DNA of 64,000 nucleotides from Leptospira_A soteropolitanensis (GTDB lineage: Bacteria > Spirochaetota > Leptospiria > Leptospirales > Leptospiraceae), in assembly GCF_026151335.1 (NCBI RefSeq), contig NZ_JAMQPP010000003.1; one strand, 5' to 3'. The notes below the pieces were generated by a model, which did no database searches, had not been told where the DNA came from, and saw nothing but the letters and a program-made list of their open reading frames with translations. A program made the translations under genes and the position numbers. Of this stretch, positions 51,657-60,225 are shown in pieces; position 1 is the stretch's first letter, and every line of letters begins with the position of its first letter.

Positions 51657-52478
51657 ATGCTTAAAAAGATAGTACTAACAACCATTCTCGCCACATTGAC
51701 GAGCTTTACTATTTTTGCGCAAGGATTACCATTCTTTTCCAGTTATTCTTTCACCGATCCTAGAGCCTCTCTATTTCAAGTGGGAGGGTCACATAACGGA
51801 AATTTGGCGATCCTTATCCCTTTTCGTTTTCCAAAGGAATTGGAACTCGGTTTTGATGGCAATCTTCCCAAATCTAATGACCCAATGGCAGGGATTCAAA
51901 TTTTTTCTCCAGTCATTCCCTTCACCACGACGAATCCTTACCGAAATCCAGAAGGAAATTTTGATGTCCGACCGGAACGGATGAACTCTGCCCTACTTTC
52001 CTACCAACCGAATGTCACTTATGTGTATTATAGAAATGGGTTTACCTTTGATTTGGGCCTCAGTATGGGAATGTCTTTGAACCAAGGTGGTTCAGGTTAT
52101 GTAGACGTGGCAGAATCTAAAGTAAGGATCAAATACAGGCTCAATCGAAACCTATTCTCTTTTATTAAAAACTCGCGTTGGGAACTTTTTTTACAACTTT
52201 CGGAACTACATAGGTTTGATTCTTCTGAATACGCTAACAGATTCAACTCTTCGATTCGCGCACAAGAACCTTCTAGGACAAACTTTGTAGGAAGACAAGT
52301 TTACGTTACTCCGGGAATCAGCATTTCCAATAGTAACCTTACCTTAGAGGGAATGGTAAGAGTTCCACTCAATGCAAGGGAAGCAGGTCGCACTTTAGAT
52401 GACCTTTGGGCGCCTGAAATCCAAGGTAACTTAGGACTCAAATACTATATGCCTGTGGCTCCCTCTCATTCGAATTAG
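51657..52478 (+). CDS. putative outer-membrane protein
   Basis: A 273-residue exported protein. Residues 1-21 (LKKIVLTTILATLTSFTIFAQ) are a signal peptide. The mature part is rich in alternating hydrophobic/aromatic strands (VTYVYYRNGFTFDLGLSMGMSL, WELFLQLSELHRF, QVYVTPGISISNSNLTLEGMVRVPL, IQGNLGLKYYM), consistent with a small beta-barrel. No named family recognised. It stands between divergent pfkA and the convergent small membrane protein gene, with no spacing at the latter. Confidence 0.55.
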   Translation: MLKKIVLTTILATLTSFTIFAQGLPFFSSYSFTDPRASLFQVGGSHNGNLAILIPFRFPKELELGFDGNLPKSNDPMAGIQIFSPVIPFTTTNPYRNPEGNFDVRPERMNSALLSYQPNVTYVYYRNGFTFDLGLSMGMSLNQGGSGYVDVAESKVRIKYRLNRNLFSFIKNSRWELFLQLSELHRFDSSEYANRFNSSIRAQEPSRTNFVGRQVYVTPGISISNSNLTLEGMVRVPLNAREAGRTLDDLWAPEIQGNLGLKYYMPVAPSHSN

Positions 52479-52871
52479 TTATTTCTTTGTTAACTTCCAC
52501 TCCCAACTAGCCAAACTTACCACTACAATCATTTCTAAAACAAAATAGACCTCGCAAATGAACGTGGTTTGTTCCAAATTGATCACCAAGTAAACCATTG
52601 TAAGCACACAATATAAAAAGTTCGCAACCGCGATCACACGTAAAAATAGTTTCCATTGACTAGGATTCAAAAAATAACATAACAAGGAATAAACGGCAAA
52701 AACAAGAGGAACCAATGCTAAGATATAAAGAGTGCGTATTGGCATTCCTAATAATTCGACAAACAATGGAAGAACGAGAGAAAGTAAAACTTCAGAAAAA
52801 ATGGCACCGAGACCATCGATTAAAAAAATGTATTTCGAATTCTTTCGTAAAAACTGAATTTGGTTTTTCAT
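52479..52871 (-). CDS. small hypothetical membrane protein
   Basis: A 130-residue protein with four hydrophobic helices (about 15-40, 45-67, 75-95, 102-122), predicted to sit in the inner membrane. Short basic ends (KNQIQFLRKNSK and ELTKK) point to the cytoplasm. No family recognised. It converges directly on the preceding gene: its stop codon is adjacent to the other gene's stop. Length and membrane topology suggest a real gene. Confidence 0.55.
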   Translation of the reverse strand: MKNQIQFLRKNSKYIFLIDGLGAIFSEVLLSLVLPLFVELLGMPIRTLYILALVPLVFAVYSLLCYFLNPSQWKLFLRVIAVANFLYCVLTMVYLVINLEQTTFICEVYFVLEMIVVVSLASWEWKLTKK

Positions 52872-52955
52872 AGGTCTATTTTCCCATTTTCTTTATGGCA
52901 CATCGAATTCTTTTCAGTAACAAAATTTGATACTTCTCACCGACCGGGCTCTCCG

Positions 52956-53215
52956 CTACAATCTTTCCTTAAGCATTCCAATATAAACATTTTTCCCACG
53001 TAGTTTTTCAGTAAAAATATCAATCAGCCGTAAATCAAAAAATGGTTGTATTAAAAATCCATCCGCACCGGCATCTATTTTCATTTCGATATAAATTTGA
53101 CTAAAATTATTTTTAACATAATTTACTTCGGATAATAATGTCTTAATATCTCGAGGAACAACTTCTAATCATATTTGGTTCAAAATTAGTCCTTCTACCG
53201 TAAGAATTTTGGACC
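52956..53215 (-). pseudogene. remnant of a MetF-like methylenetetrahydrofolate reductase
   Basis: On the minus strand, translation downward from about 53215 gives GSKILTVEGLILNQI, an in-frame TGA (53169-53171), then LEVVPRDIKTLLSEVNYVKNNF, and finally MKIDAGADGFLIQPFFDLRLID before TAG 52956. The first part resembles the N-terminus of MetF-like proteins (VPR, then a helix), the last the central KxDAGADFxxTQxFFD block. In an intact enzyme these are separated by well over 100 residues, so an internal deletion, an in-frame stop and loss of the C-terminus are all evident. It sits at the 3' end of the methyl-cycle cluster in the same direction, where a metF gene would make sense. The rest of 52872-53382 shows nothing clear. 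Confidence 0.55.
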
Positions 53216-53382
53216 CAAGACAAAAGCCAGATACACAAATATACGATCTGCAACAATCACAACAGTTTTGGGGTTTATGCGAATTTCGTAGATTTGCATA
53301 AGGAATAAAAAGAGTTGATTAAATAAGAAAAGTTTAATTGCCACAGCTAAAACCAAACGATAGAAATTAGATTAGCTTTGTT

Positions 53383-53682
53383 TTAACCTTTAGTGACAAA
53401 TCGTTTCCAAGACAAATCCACATCCATCTTAGAAATTTTTTCTTTTTTCCTAGAGATACGAAATTCATGTTCTTTCCAAACAATCATTGTTTCCTCTGTC
53501 GGACAACTGGCTTCCCCACAACTTACTTCTAAAATTTCTAACTCGGTTTCTTTTGGTATATTTGTATATTCTTCTAACCAAATAGCCAGTTTGGGATGGA
53601 AGGAAAACCCGCCACCAAGCGTTCCTTTGGCGACAGATTTCCATCCGTGATTGTGATTGTGATTGTTCCCTGTCAAACTCAC
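53383..53682 (-). CDS. small conserved-looking protein downstream of metH
   Basis: A 99-residue soluble protein. The N-terminus has an alternating His motif (NNHNHNHGWKS) and the middle holds EVSCGEASCPTEETMIVW, a Cys-x4-Cys pattern with an acidic ending. The remainder is strand-rich (EHEFRISRKKEKI). I do not recognise the family; the His and Cys groups could bind a metal. It begins 31 bases after metH on the same strand and is probably co-transcribed with it. Confidence 0.55.
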   Translation of the reverse strand: MSLTGNNHNHNHGWKSVAKGTLGGGFSFHPKLAIWLEEYTNIPKETELEILEVSCGEASCPTEETMIVWKEHEFRISRKKEKISKMDVDLSWKRFVTKG

Positions 53683-53713
53683 TTGATCCCCCTAAAAGAT
53701 TTTCGAAATTCTT

Positions 53714-56700
53714 TTAAGACTTAGACTTACGTGAAGGATCATAATTGAGAATTGGCGACAACCAACGTTCCACTTCCGAAATTTCCATTTCTTTATCTTT
53801 GGCGTAGTTTATCACTTGGTCTTCATTGATTTTTCCGATGGCAAAGTATTTTGCATCTGGATGTGAGAAATAATAACCACTCACGCTACTCGCAGGCCAC
53901 ATAGCACAAGATTCCGTCAGTTGGATTCCTGTATTTTTTTCTACATCCAGGAGTTTCCAAATTTTCTTTTTTTCCGTATGGTCAGGACAAGCAGGATATC
54001 CAGGAGCCGGACGAATGCCACGGTACTTTTCGCGAATCAGATCTTCTTTAGTAAGATTTTCATCCTTTCCAAAGCCCCATTCCTCACGCATGCGATGGTG
54101 CATGTATTCCGCAAATGCTTCTGCAAATCGATCTGCCAGAGCTTTCACCAAAATGGCATTGTAATCATCTTGTTTAGCTTCATAGGTTCTTGCCAATTCT
54201 TCGATTCCATGACCTGCAGTTACTGCAAAATAGCCAATATAATCATTTTTCTTTTTGTCTTTCGGTGTTATAAAATCCGCCAAACTATAGTTTGGTTGAT
54301 TTGTCATTTTAACCGTTTGTTGGCGTAACATCGGGTATTTTCCCAAAGATTTTGTTTTGGCATCATCTTCGAAAATTTCCACCACTTCTCCATGCGAAAC
54401 AGCAGGGAACATTCCTACAACTGCCCTAGGTTTAAGATTTGGATTTTCCAACATTTCCTTTAGAATGATTTGGGCATCATTGTATAGTGATGTGGCTTCC
54501 TTTCCTATGATTGGATCTTTCAAAATCTGCGGGTAACGACCTTTTAACTCCCAAGCTAAAAAGAATGGTGACCAATCAATAAAAGGAAGTAAGTCATGTA
54601 AAGTTACGTCTTCAATTTTTTTAACACCAGTAAAACTTGGCTTTGGCGGAACATAAGAATCCCAGTCCGCTTTGAATTTGTTTTGTATCGCATCCGCAAT
54701 AGGTAAAATATTTCTTTCGTTTTCTCTCGAATAAAACTCTTCACGAATCTTAGTTTGTTCTTCCACTACCTGTCTTGCATAATCAACAGCTGTTTGAGGA
54801 TTAAGTGCACTGTTCATCACATTCACAACACGAGAAGCATCCATCACATGAAGAACAGGTTTTGAATATTGCTCTGCAATTTTCACTGCCGTATGGGCAG
54901 GTGAAGTGGTTGCCCCTCCAATGAGAAGTGGGACTTTAAATCCTTGGCGTTCCATTTCTTTGGCAACATAGACCATTTCATCTAATGAAGGTGTGATAAG
55001 GCCCGACAAGCCAATGGCTGCAACATTTTCTTTTTTAGCTGTTTCCAATATCTTTTCACAAGGAACCATAACACCGAGGTCGATCACCTCGTAGTTGTTA
55101 CATGCAAGTACCACACCCACAATATTTTTCCCAATATCATGGACGTCTCCCTTCACCGTTGCAATGAGAAATTTTGCTTGTTTACTCTCATCCTTTTGGT
55201 TTCGTTTTTCCTCTTCCATAAATGGAAGTAAGTAAGCGACCGCCTTTTTCATAACCCTTGCACTTTTTACCACTTGTGGGAGAAACATTTTCCCTGCTCC
55301 AAAAAGTTCCCCTACCACTTTCATTCCGTTCATTAGGGGACCCTCGATTACTTCGAGAGGTTTTGCAAAACTAAGGCGGGCTTCTTCCGTATCTAAAGTG
55401 ACAAATTCATCGATGCCTTTTACAAGAGCATGCGTTAGTCGCTCTTCGACTGACCCAGTCCTCCAAACATCATCTTTCTTTTGAACCTTTGCTTCACCGT
55501 GAAAACTAGCGGCTGCATCAATCAATCGTTCGGTTGCATCTGGGCGACGGTTAAGAAGTACATCTTCTACAAGTTCCAAAAGATCTTTCGGAATCTCTTC
55601 GTAAACTTCAAGCATACCTGCATTGACAATGGCCATATCCATTCCTGCTTGGATAGCATGGTATAAAAATGCGGAGTGCATTGCCTCTCTCACCGGGTTA
55701 TTTCCACGGAAAGAAAAGGAAATATTACTAAGACCCCCAGAAACTTTGGCACCAGGACAGATTCTTTTAATTTCACGAGTAGCTTCAATAAAATCAACAG
55801 CGTAGTTGTTATGTTCTTCAATTCCCGTTGCTACTGTCAGGATATTTGGATCAAAAATGATATCCGTAGGATCAAAATCTAATTTTTCAACAAGTAAGTC
55901 GTAAGCCCTTTTACAAATACGGACTTTATCATCCTTGGTTGCCGCCTGCCCTTGTTCGTCGAAAGCCATCACGATTGCTGCAGCTCCGAACCTCTGGATG
56001 GTACGGGCATGACTTAAAAAAACCTCTTCTCCTTCTTTAAGAGAAATAGAGTTTACAATTGGTTTTCCTTGGATGCATTTGAGACCTGCAAGTAATACAG
56101 ACCATTTGGAAGAATCCACCATAAACGGAACCCGGGCAATATCAGGTTCTCCTGCGATTAAGTTTAAAAACTTAGTCATAGAAGCCTCTCCATCCAAAAG
56201 CGCTTCATCAAAGTTGATATCTATGATATTGGCACCAGCTTGGACTTGTTGGAGAGCTACTTGTACTGCTTCTTCGAAATTCCCATCTAAAATTAGTTTT
56301 TTGAATTTTGGAGATCCAGTGACGTTGTTTCTTTCTCCCACATTGATGAACCCTTGGTCTTTGGTGAGTTTCAAAGGTTCAAGACCAGCAAAGGCACTTA
56401 GTTTTGGTTGTTCTTTTAGTGGCCGAGGGGTAATGCCAGAAACAGCAACTTTTGCTGCTCGAATATGATCTGGTGTCGTACCACAACACCCACCCACAAT
56501 ATTGAGAAAACCTGCTTCCGCAAAATTTTTCATCCAACTACCAAATTCTTCTGGGGTTTGGTCATAGCCACCAAAGGCGTTGGGTAAACCAGCATTCGGA
56601 TAACAAGAAACATAACAATCGGCCACTCGAGAAAGTTCCTCGATATAAGGTCGCATCTCTCCGGCTCCAAGCGCACAGTTAATGCCCACAGCAAAAGCTT

Positions 56701-57430
56701 TCGCATGTTTGATAGAAATATAAAACGCCTCTCCCGTTTGGCCAGAAAGAGTTCGTCCGGAGGCATCGGTAATCGTTACAGAAAGTACAACAGGAATTCG
56801 AATTTTACGTTCTTCAAACACCTTCTCGATCGCGTAAATACATGCTTTTAAATTTAACGTATCTATATTGGTTTCTGGTAATAATAAATCTACACCACCA
56901 TCTAAGAGCGCTGATACTTGCTCATAAAAACAATCCACTAACTCATCAAAGGTGACTGCTCGAAATGCTGGATTGTTTACATCTGGAGAAAGAGATGCGG
57001 TTTTCACCGTTGGCCCAATCGAACCTGCAATGAATATATCCGCTTTGCCGGTTTTGGCTTTGAATTTGGTCACGGCATTTTTCGCACATTGTACAGCAGC
57101 AAGATTTAAATCCCTTACTGCTGATTCCATTTGGTAATCCGCTTGGGACACAATGTTTGAGCTAAATGTATTGGTTTCAATAATATCTGCTCCAGCCTCC
57201 AAATATTCCAAGTGGACAGACTCGATAATATCGGGACGTGTGATCGCTAATACATCGTTGTTTCCTTTTATGGAAACCGGCCAATCCTTAAAGCGATCTC
57301 CACGGAAATCGTCCTCTTCCAAGGAATGTCTTTGGATCATGGTACCCATAGCACCATCCAAAACGAGAATTCTCTCATTAATCAATTTTAAAAGGGTTTT
57401 GGAAGAAGGATTAGTATATTCAAATTTCAT
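53714..57430 (-). CDS. metH: cobalamin-dependent methionine synthase
   Basis: A 1238-residue enzyme with all four modules. The homocysteine-binding barrel (about 1-330) has LDGAMGTMIQR and the zinc cysteines in VGINCALGA and VGGCCGTTPDH. The pterin (methyl-THF) domain (about 350-630) includes NVGERNNVTGS and NIIDINFDE. The cobalamin domain (about 650-890) carries GDVHDIGKNIVGVVLACN with the B12-ligating His. The C-terminal reactivation domain (about 900-1230) has RGIRPAPGYPACPDH and AMWPASSVSGYYF. It transfers methyl from methyl-THF to homocysteine. Its ATG lies only 18 bases beyond an intrinsic terminator and lacks a Shine-Dalgarno sequence. Confidence 0.96.
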   Translation of the reverse strand: MKFEYTNPSSKTLLKLINERILVLDGAMGTMIQRHSLEEDDFRGDRFKDWPVSIKGNNDVLAITRPDIIESVHLEYLEAGADIIETNTFSSNIVSQADYQMESAVRDLNLAAVQCAKNAVTKFKAKTGKADIFIAGSIGPTVKTASLSPDVNNPAFRAVTFDELVDCFYEQVSALLDGGVDLLLPETNIDTLNLKACIYAIEKVFEERKIRIPVVLSVTITDASGRTLSGQTGEAFYISIKHAKAFAVGINCALGAGEMRPYIEELSRVADCYVSCYPNAGLPNAFGGYDQTPEEFGSWMKNFAEAGFLNIVGGCCGTTPDHIRAAKVAVSGITPRPLKEQPKLSAFAGLEPLKLTKDQGFINVGERNNVTGSPKFKKLILDGNFEEAVQVALQQVQAGANIIDINFDEALLDGEASMTKFLNLIAGEPDIARVPFMVDSSKWSVLLAGLKCIQGKPIVNSISLKEGEEVFLSHARTIQRFGAAAIVMAFDEQGQAATKDDKVRICKRAYDLLVEKLDFDPTDIIFDPNILTVATGIEEHNNYAVDFIEATREIKRICPGAKVSGGLSNISFSFRGNNPVREAMHSAFLYHAIQAGMDMAIVNAGMLEVYEEIPKDLLELVEDVLLNRRPDATERLIDAAASFHGEAKVQKKDDVWRTGSVEERLTHALVKGIDEFVTLDTEEARLSFAKPLEVIEGPLMNGMKVVGELFGAGKMFLPQVVKSARVMKKAVAYLLPFMEEEKRNQKDESKQAKFLIATVKGDVHDIGKNIVGVVLACNNYEVIDLGVMVPCEKILETAKKENVAAIGLSGLITPSLDEMVYVAKEMERQGFKVPLLIGGATTSPAHTAVKIAEQYSKPVLHVMDASRVVNVMNSALNPQTAVDYARQVVEEQTKIREEFYSRENERNILPIADAIQNKFKADWDSYVPPKPSFTGVKKIEDVTLHDLLPFIDWSPFFLAWELKGRYPQILKDPIIGKEATSLYNDAQIILKEMLENPNLKPRAVVGMFPAVSHGEVVEIFEDDAKTKSLGKYPMLRQQTVKMTNQPNYSLADFITPKDKKKNDYIGYFAVTAGHGIEELARTYEAKQDDYNAILVKALADRFAEAFAEYMHHRMREEWGFGKDENLTKEDLIREKYRGIRPAPGYPACPDHTEKKKIWKLLDVEKNTGIQLTESCAMWPASSVSGYYFSHPDAKYFAIGKINEDQVINYAKDKEMEISEVERWLSPILNYDPSRKSKS

Positions 57431-57448
57431 ATTATTTTATTATTACAG

Positions 57449-57481
57449 TAAAAAAGGTGTATGGACAAACCATACACCTTT
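57449..57481 (-). terminator. Rho-independent terminator between ferredoxin gene and metH
   Basis: Read on the minus strand, a perfect 12-bp stem (57481-57470 with 57464-57453) with a 5-base loop is followed by a run of U residues (57455-57450). It lies entirely between the ferredoxin stop and the metH start. Confidence 0.85.
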
Positions 57482-57488
57482 AGATCTT

Positions 57489-57788
57489 TTATTTACTCGA
57501 ATCAGAACACTTTGCACCCTTAAGAGGTGGTTTAGTAGTTACAATTACCGGGTATTTATTTGCTTCTTTTGCATTAACTTCAATAGACGGTTTGTGTTTT
57601 TCCGGGACATCATAGTCGGGGAAAATCGCATCAATCGGACATTCATATTGACAAGCATTACAATCAATACAAGTGTCCGGATCAATGTACAAAGTGTCCG
57701 GAGCTTCATGAAAAGCTTCAACCGGACAAACTGCGGCACAACTCGTATATTTACAATCAACGCAAATTTCAGTTACAACGTAAGCCAT
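57489..57788 (-). CDS. FdxA-type seven-iron ferredoxin
   Basis: A 99-residue ferredoxin starting at ATG 57788. The first cluster motif is CVDCKYTSCAAVCPVEAF and the second CIDCNACQYECPIDAI, the spacing of 7Fe-8S (3Fe-4S plus 4Fe-4S) ferredoxins such as FdxA. The C-terminal extension after DYDVPEKHKPSIEVNAKEANK also matches FdxA. It carries low-potential electrons in the cytosol. It follows ahcY by 48 bases and precedes metH, so it may serve a methyl-cycle enzyme, for example reductive reactivation of cobalamin in MetH; this is inference. Confidence 0.88.
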   Translation of the reverse strand: MAYVVTEICVDCKYTSCAAVCPVEAFHEAPDTLYIDPDTCIDCNACQYECPIDAIFPDYDVPEKHKPSIEVNAKEANKYPVIVTTKPPLKGAKCSDSSK

Positions 57789-57836
57789 GAGAAACTCCAT
57801 TGCTCTTTCTGGCCTTAACCAAAAAGAGCGTATTTT

Positions 57837-59156
57837 TTAGTATCGGTAGTGGTCTGGTTTGTACGGACCTTCGAGTGGAACACTGATATAATCAGCTTGT
57901 TTTTGAGTGAGTTTTGTCAAACGAACACCCAACTGCTCCAAATGAAGTGCTGCCACTTTTTCATCTAAATGTTTTGGGAGGCGGTAAACACCTAACTCGT
58001 ATTTTGTTGTATAAAGTTCGATTTGAGCCAAAACTTGGTTTGTGAAAGAACTAGACATAACAAAAGATGGGTGACCCGTTGCACAACCAAGGTTAACCAA
58101 ACGACCTTCTGCAAGAACGATAATCGATCTTCCGTTAGGGAAAGTGTATTTATCAACTTGTGGTTTGATTTCTTTTTTAGTAACACCTTTCTCTGAGTTC
58201 AAACGAGACATTTGGATTTCTGTATCAAAGTGACCAATGTTACAAAGGATCGCACCGTCTTTCATTGCCTTCATGTGTTCTAGAGTGATGATATCATCAT
58301 TTCCAGTTGCCGTTACAATGATGTCTGCATTTTCAATCACATCTTCTACACGAAGAACTTGGTATCCTTCCATCACTGCTTGAAGAGCACAAATTGGATC
58401 GATTTCAGTTACAATCACTCGTGCACCAAAGTTACGAAGAGAAGCTGCAGAACCTTTTCCTACATCACCGTAACCACAAACTAGAGCCACTTTACCAGCA
58501 AGCATTACGTCTGTTGCACGTTTGATTCCGTCAGCAAGTGATTCACGGCAACCATACAAGTTGTCAAACTTAGATTTTGTAACAGAATCATTTACGTTGA
58601 TTGCAGGAATTTTCAAAGTTCCGGCTTTCAATTTTTTATGAAGTGCAATTACACCTGTAGTTGTTTCTTCCGAAACACCTTTGATTTCAGTAAGAAGTTG
58701 TGGGTATTTTTCATGGATGTAATGAGTAAGGTCATGACCATCATCTAGGATCATGTTTGGTCCTTTTCCACCTTCAAAAAATAGTGTTTGTTCAATACAC
58801 CACCAGTATTCTTCTTCTGTTTCACCTTTCCATGCAAATACAGGGATTCCCGCTTTTGCAATCGCTGCTGCTGCATGATCTTGAGTTGAAAAAATGTTAC
58901 AAGAGGACCAACGAATGTCAGCACCTAATGCAGCCAAGGTTTCAATAAGAACCGCTGTTTGGATTGTCATGTGAAGAGAACCGCAAATTCTAGCACCTTT
59001 CAATGGCTTAGAATTTCCGAATTCTTTGCGAAGAGCCATAAGACCCGGCATCTCTTTTTCTGCCAAAATGATCTCTTCTCTTCCCCATTCTGCAAGAGAG
59101 ATATCCTTCACTTTATATGGCAATCTTTCCGATTTTGTTTCAGTTGCTGTGGACAT
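57837..59156 (-). CDS. ahcY: adenosylhomocysteinase
   Basis: A 439-residue NAD-dependent enzyme that splits S-adenosylhomocysteine into adenosine and homocysteine. Motifs: GARICGSLHMTIQTAVLIETL near the N-terminus, SSCNIFSTQDHAAAAI, VNDSVTKSKFDNLYGCRESL with the catalytic Lys/Asp, and NAD-binding VCGYGDVGKGSA; it ends GPYKPDHYRY as the family does. A strong AAGGAGG ribosome-binding site precedes ATG 59156. It starts 10 bases after the ArsR-methyltransferase gene and removes the inhibitor generated by methyltransferases while feeding homocysteine to MetH. Confidence 0.96.
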   Translation of the reverse strand: MSTATETKSERLPYKVKDISLAEWGREEIILAEKEMPGLMALRKEFGNSKPLKGARICGSLHMTIQTAVLIETLAALGADIRWSSCNIFSTQDHAAAAIAKAGIPVFAWKGETEEEYWWCIEQTLFFEGGKGPNMILDDGHDLTHYIHEKYPQLLTEIKGVSEETTTGVIALHKKLKAGTLKIPAINVNDSVTKSKFDNLYGCRESLADGIKRATDVMLAGKVALVCGYGDVGKGSAASLRNFGARVIVTEIDPICALQAVMEGYQVLRVEDVIENADIIVTATGNDDIITLEHMKAMKDGAILCNIGHFDTEIQMSRLNSEKGVTKKEIKPQVDKYTFPNGRSIIVLAEGRLVNLGCATGHPSFVMSSSFTNQVLAQIELYTTKYELGVYRLPKHLDEKVAALHLEQLGVRLTKLTQKQADYISVPLEGPYKPDHYRY

Positions 59157-59166
59157 GTTGTCCTCC

Positions 59167-60129
59167 TTATTCCTTTGTTGCTTTGATTGTTAAAATTTTA
59201 AAACTTGATTCTGTTTGGATCTCGTTCATAGACCCGACTCTAAAACCTGCATTGGAAAGCCAGGATTCAAAAAGTTCTGGTTCAAATCCAAGCCATAGGT
59301 CTGCAAAATTATCGCGCATAAACTCCGCATTATGTTTTCCCAAATCCACTATACACAAAACCCCTCCTGGTTTTAGTACCCTTGCCACCTCTTCCAAAAC
59401 TGTCGGTGGATGTGAGATATGGTGCATGACCATTGAAGCAACCACCGCATCACAGGAATTAGCTGCCAGAGGTAAATGTTCCATAGGAGTTTGGATGAGG
59501 CTCACACTAGGATTTTTTCCATAGTGGGAAGAAGCACTTTCCACCATTTTAGAGGAGTTATCGACTCCAATCACATGTTTTGCTTTGTTTAAAAGAAATG
59601 GGATGAGTCCCCCTGGACCACATCCCAAATCCAAAATATTTTCGCAAAGAGGAAGTTCTTGTAAAATCCAAGACCGATAGAGTTTGGGATGGAGTGTCTC
59701 TTCTTGTAATTTTTCCCAACTCTCTGCCACTCCATCAAAGAAAGATTTGGATTTCCTTTCTCTAGCTTCTAAAATCTGATGAACCATTTTTTGGTCTCTT
59801 TCTCTAGAAGGAAGGTCTTCTTTATATGATAACAATAGTTTGGTGAGCTCAACAGGGAATTTTATGCCAGACTCTTCCTCACCAAGAAGGAAACTATAAA
59901 CAAGGCTTCCTTCTCGACGAGATCCGATGAGACCTGCTTCCATCAAAATCTTTAAATGACGAGAGATTCGAGATTGGCCCATCCCAAGAATTTCCACCAC
60001 TTCGTTTACAGAAAACGCCCCAAAACTAAGGATATGGAGGATCCGAATCCGAGTTTCGTCAGAAATGGCCTTGGTGGCAGAAAGTAAATGACCGGAGGTT
60101 CTGGATTGGGAGAGAGTTTCAGTTGCCAT
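59167..60129 (-). CDS. ArsR-type regulator fused to a SAM-dependent methyltransferase domain
   Basis: A 320-residue protein starting at ATG 60129 (an upstream in-frame TTG is ignored). Residues about 10-95 are an ArsR winged helix (ISDETRIRILHILSFGAFSVNEVVEIL, GMGQSRISRHLKILMEAGLI). Residues about 135-320 are a class I methyltransferase fold with ILDLGCGPGGLIPFLL and LPLAANSCDAVVASMVMHHI. It is the first gene of the ahcY-fdx-metH unit. This architecture and context match SahR-type regulators that sense SAM or S-adenosylhomocysteine and control the methyl cycle. A palindrome just upstream is the likely operator, implying autoregulation. Confidence 0.85.
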   Translation of the reverse strand: MATETLSQSRTSGHLLSATKAISDETRIRILHILSFGAFSVNEVVEILGMGQSRISRHLKILMEAGLIGSRREGSLVYSFLLGEEESGIKFPVELTKLLLSYKEDLPSRERDQKMVHQILEARERKSKSFFDGVAESWEKLQEETLHPKLYRSWILQELPLCENILDLGCGPGGLIPFLLNKAKHVIGVDNSSKMVESASSHYGKNPSVSLIQTPMEHLPLAANSCDAVVASMVMHHISHPPTVLEEVARVLKPGGVLCIVDLGKHNAEFMRDNFADLWLGFEPELFESWLSNAGFRVGSMNEIQTESSFKILTIKATKE

Positions 60130-60138
60130 AACCAAGAT

Positions 60139-60170
60139 ATCTACATATCAAGAAATCTTGATATGTAGAT
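60139..60170. promoter_or_regulatory. 14-bp-arm palindrome, probable operator of the methyl-cycle regulator
   Basis: ATCTACATATCAAG (60139-60152) and CTTGATATGTAGAT (60157-60170) are perfect inverted repeats around AAAT, ending 10 bases upstream of the regulator's ATG. The size suits an ArsR-type dimer or two dimers. TTGCTT and TTGCGG just upstream (minus sense) are possible -35 elements, which would put the -10 region inside the palindrome. Confidence 0.7.
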
Positions 60171-60225
60171 TCCGCAAGCAATTTTTTAGCCCATCTTTCC
60201 CAAGAAAGGCTAAAAAAGGCGAAGG

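Noticed and set aside
53195..53299. 34-codon hydrophobic minus-strand frame upstream of the metF-like remnant
   Set aside because: No ribosome-binding site and it overlaps the remnant in another frame; probably by chance.
57431..57488. Possible SAM or cobalamin riboswitch ahead of metH
   Set aside because: Only 58 bases are available and they are taken up by the terminator; both riboswitch classes need more sequence.
60186..60216. Hairpin TTTAGCC/GGCTAAA after the chemoreceptor gene as a terminator
   Set aside because: In the minus-strand transcript the stem is followed by A residues, not U, so it does not fit an intrinsic terminator.
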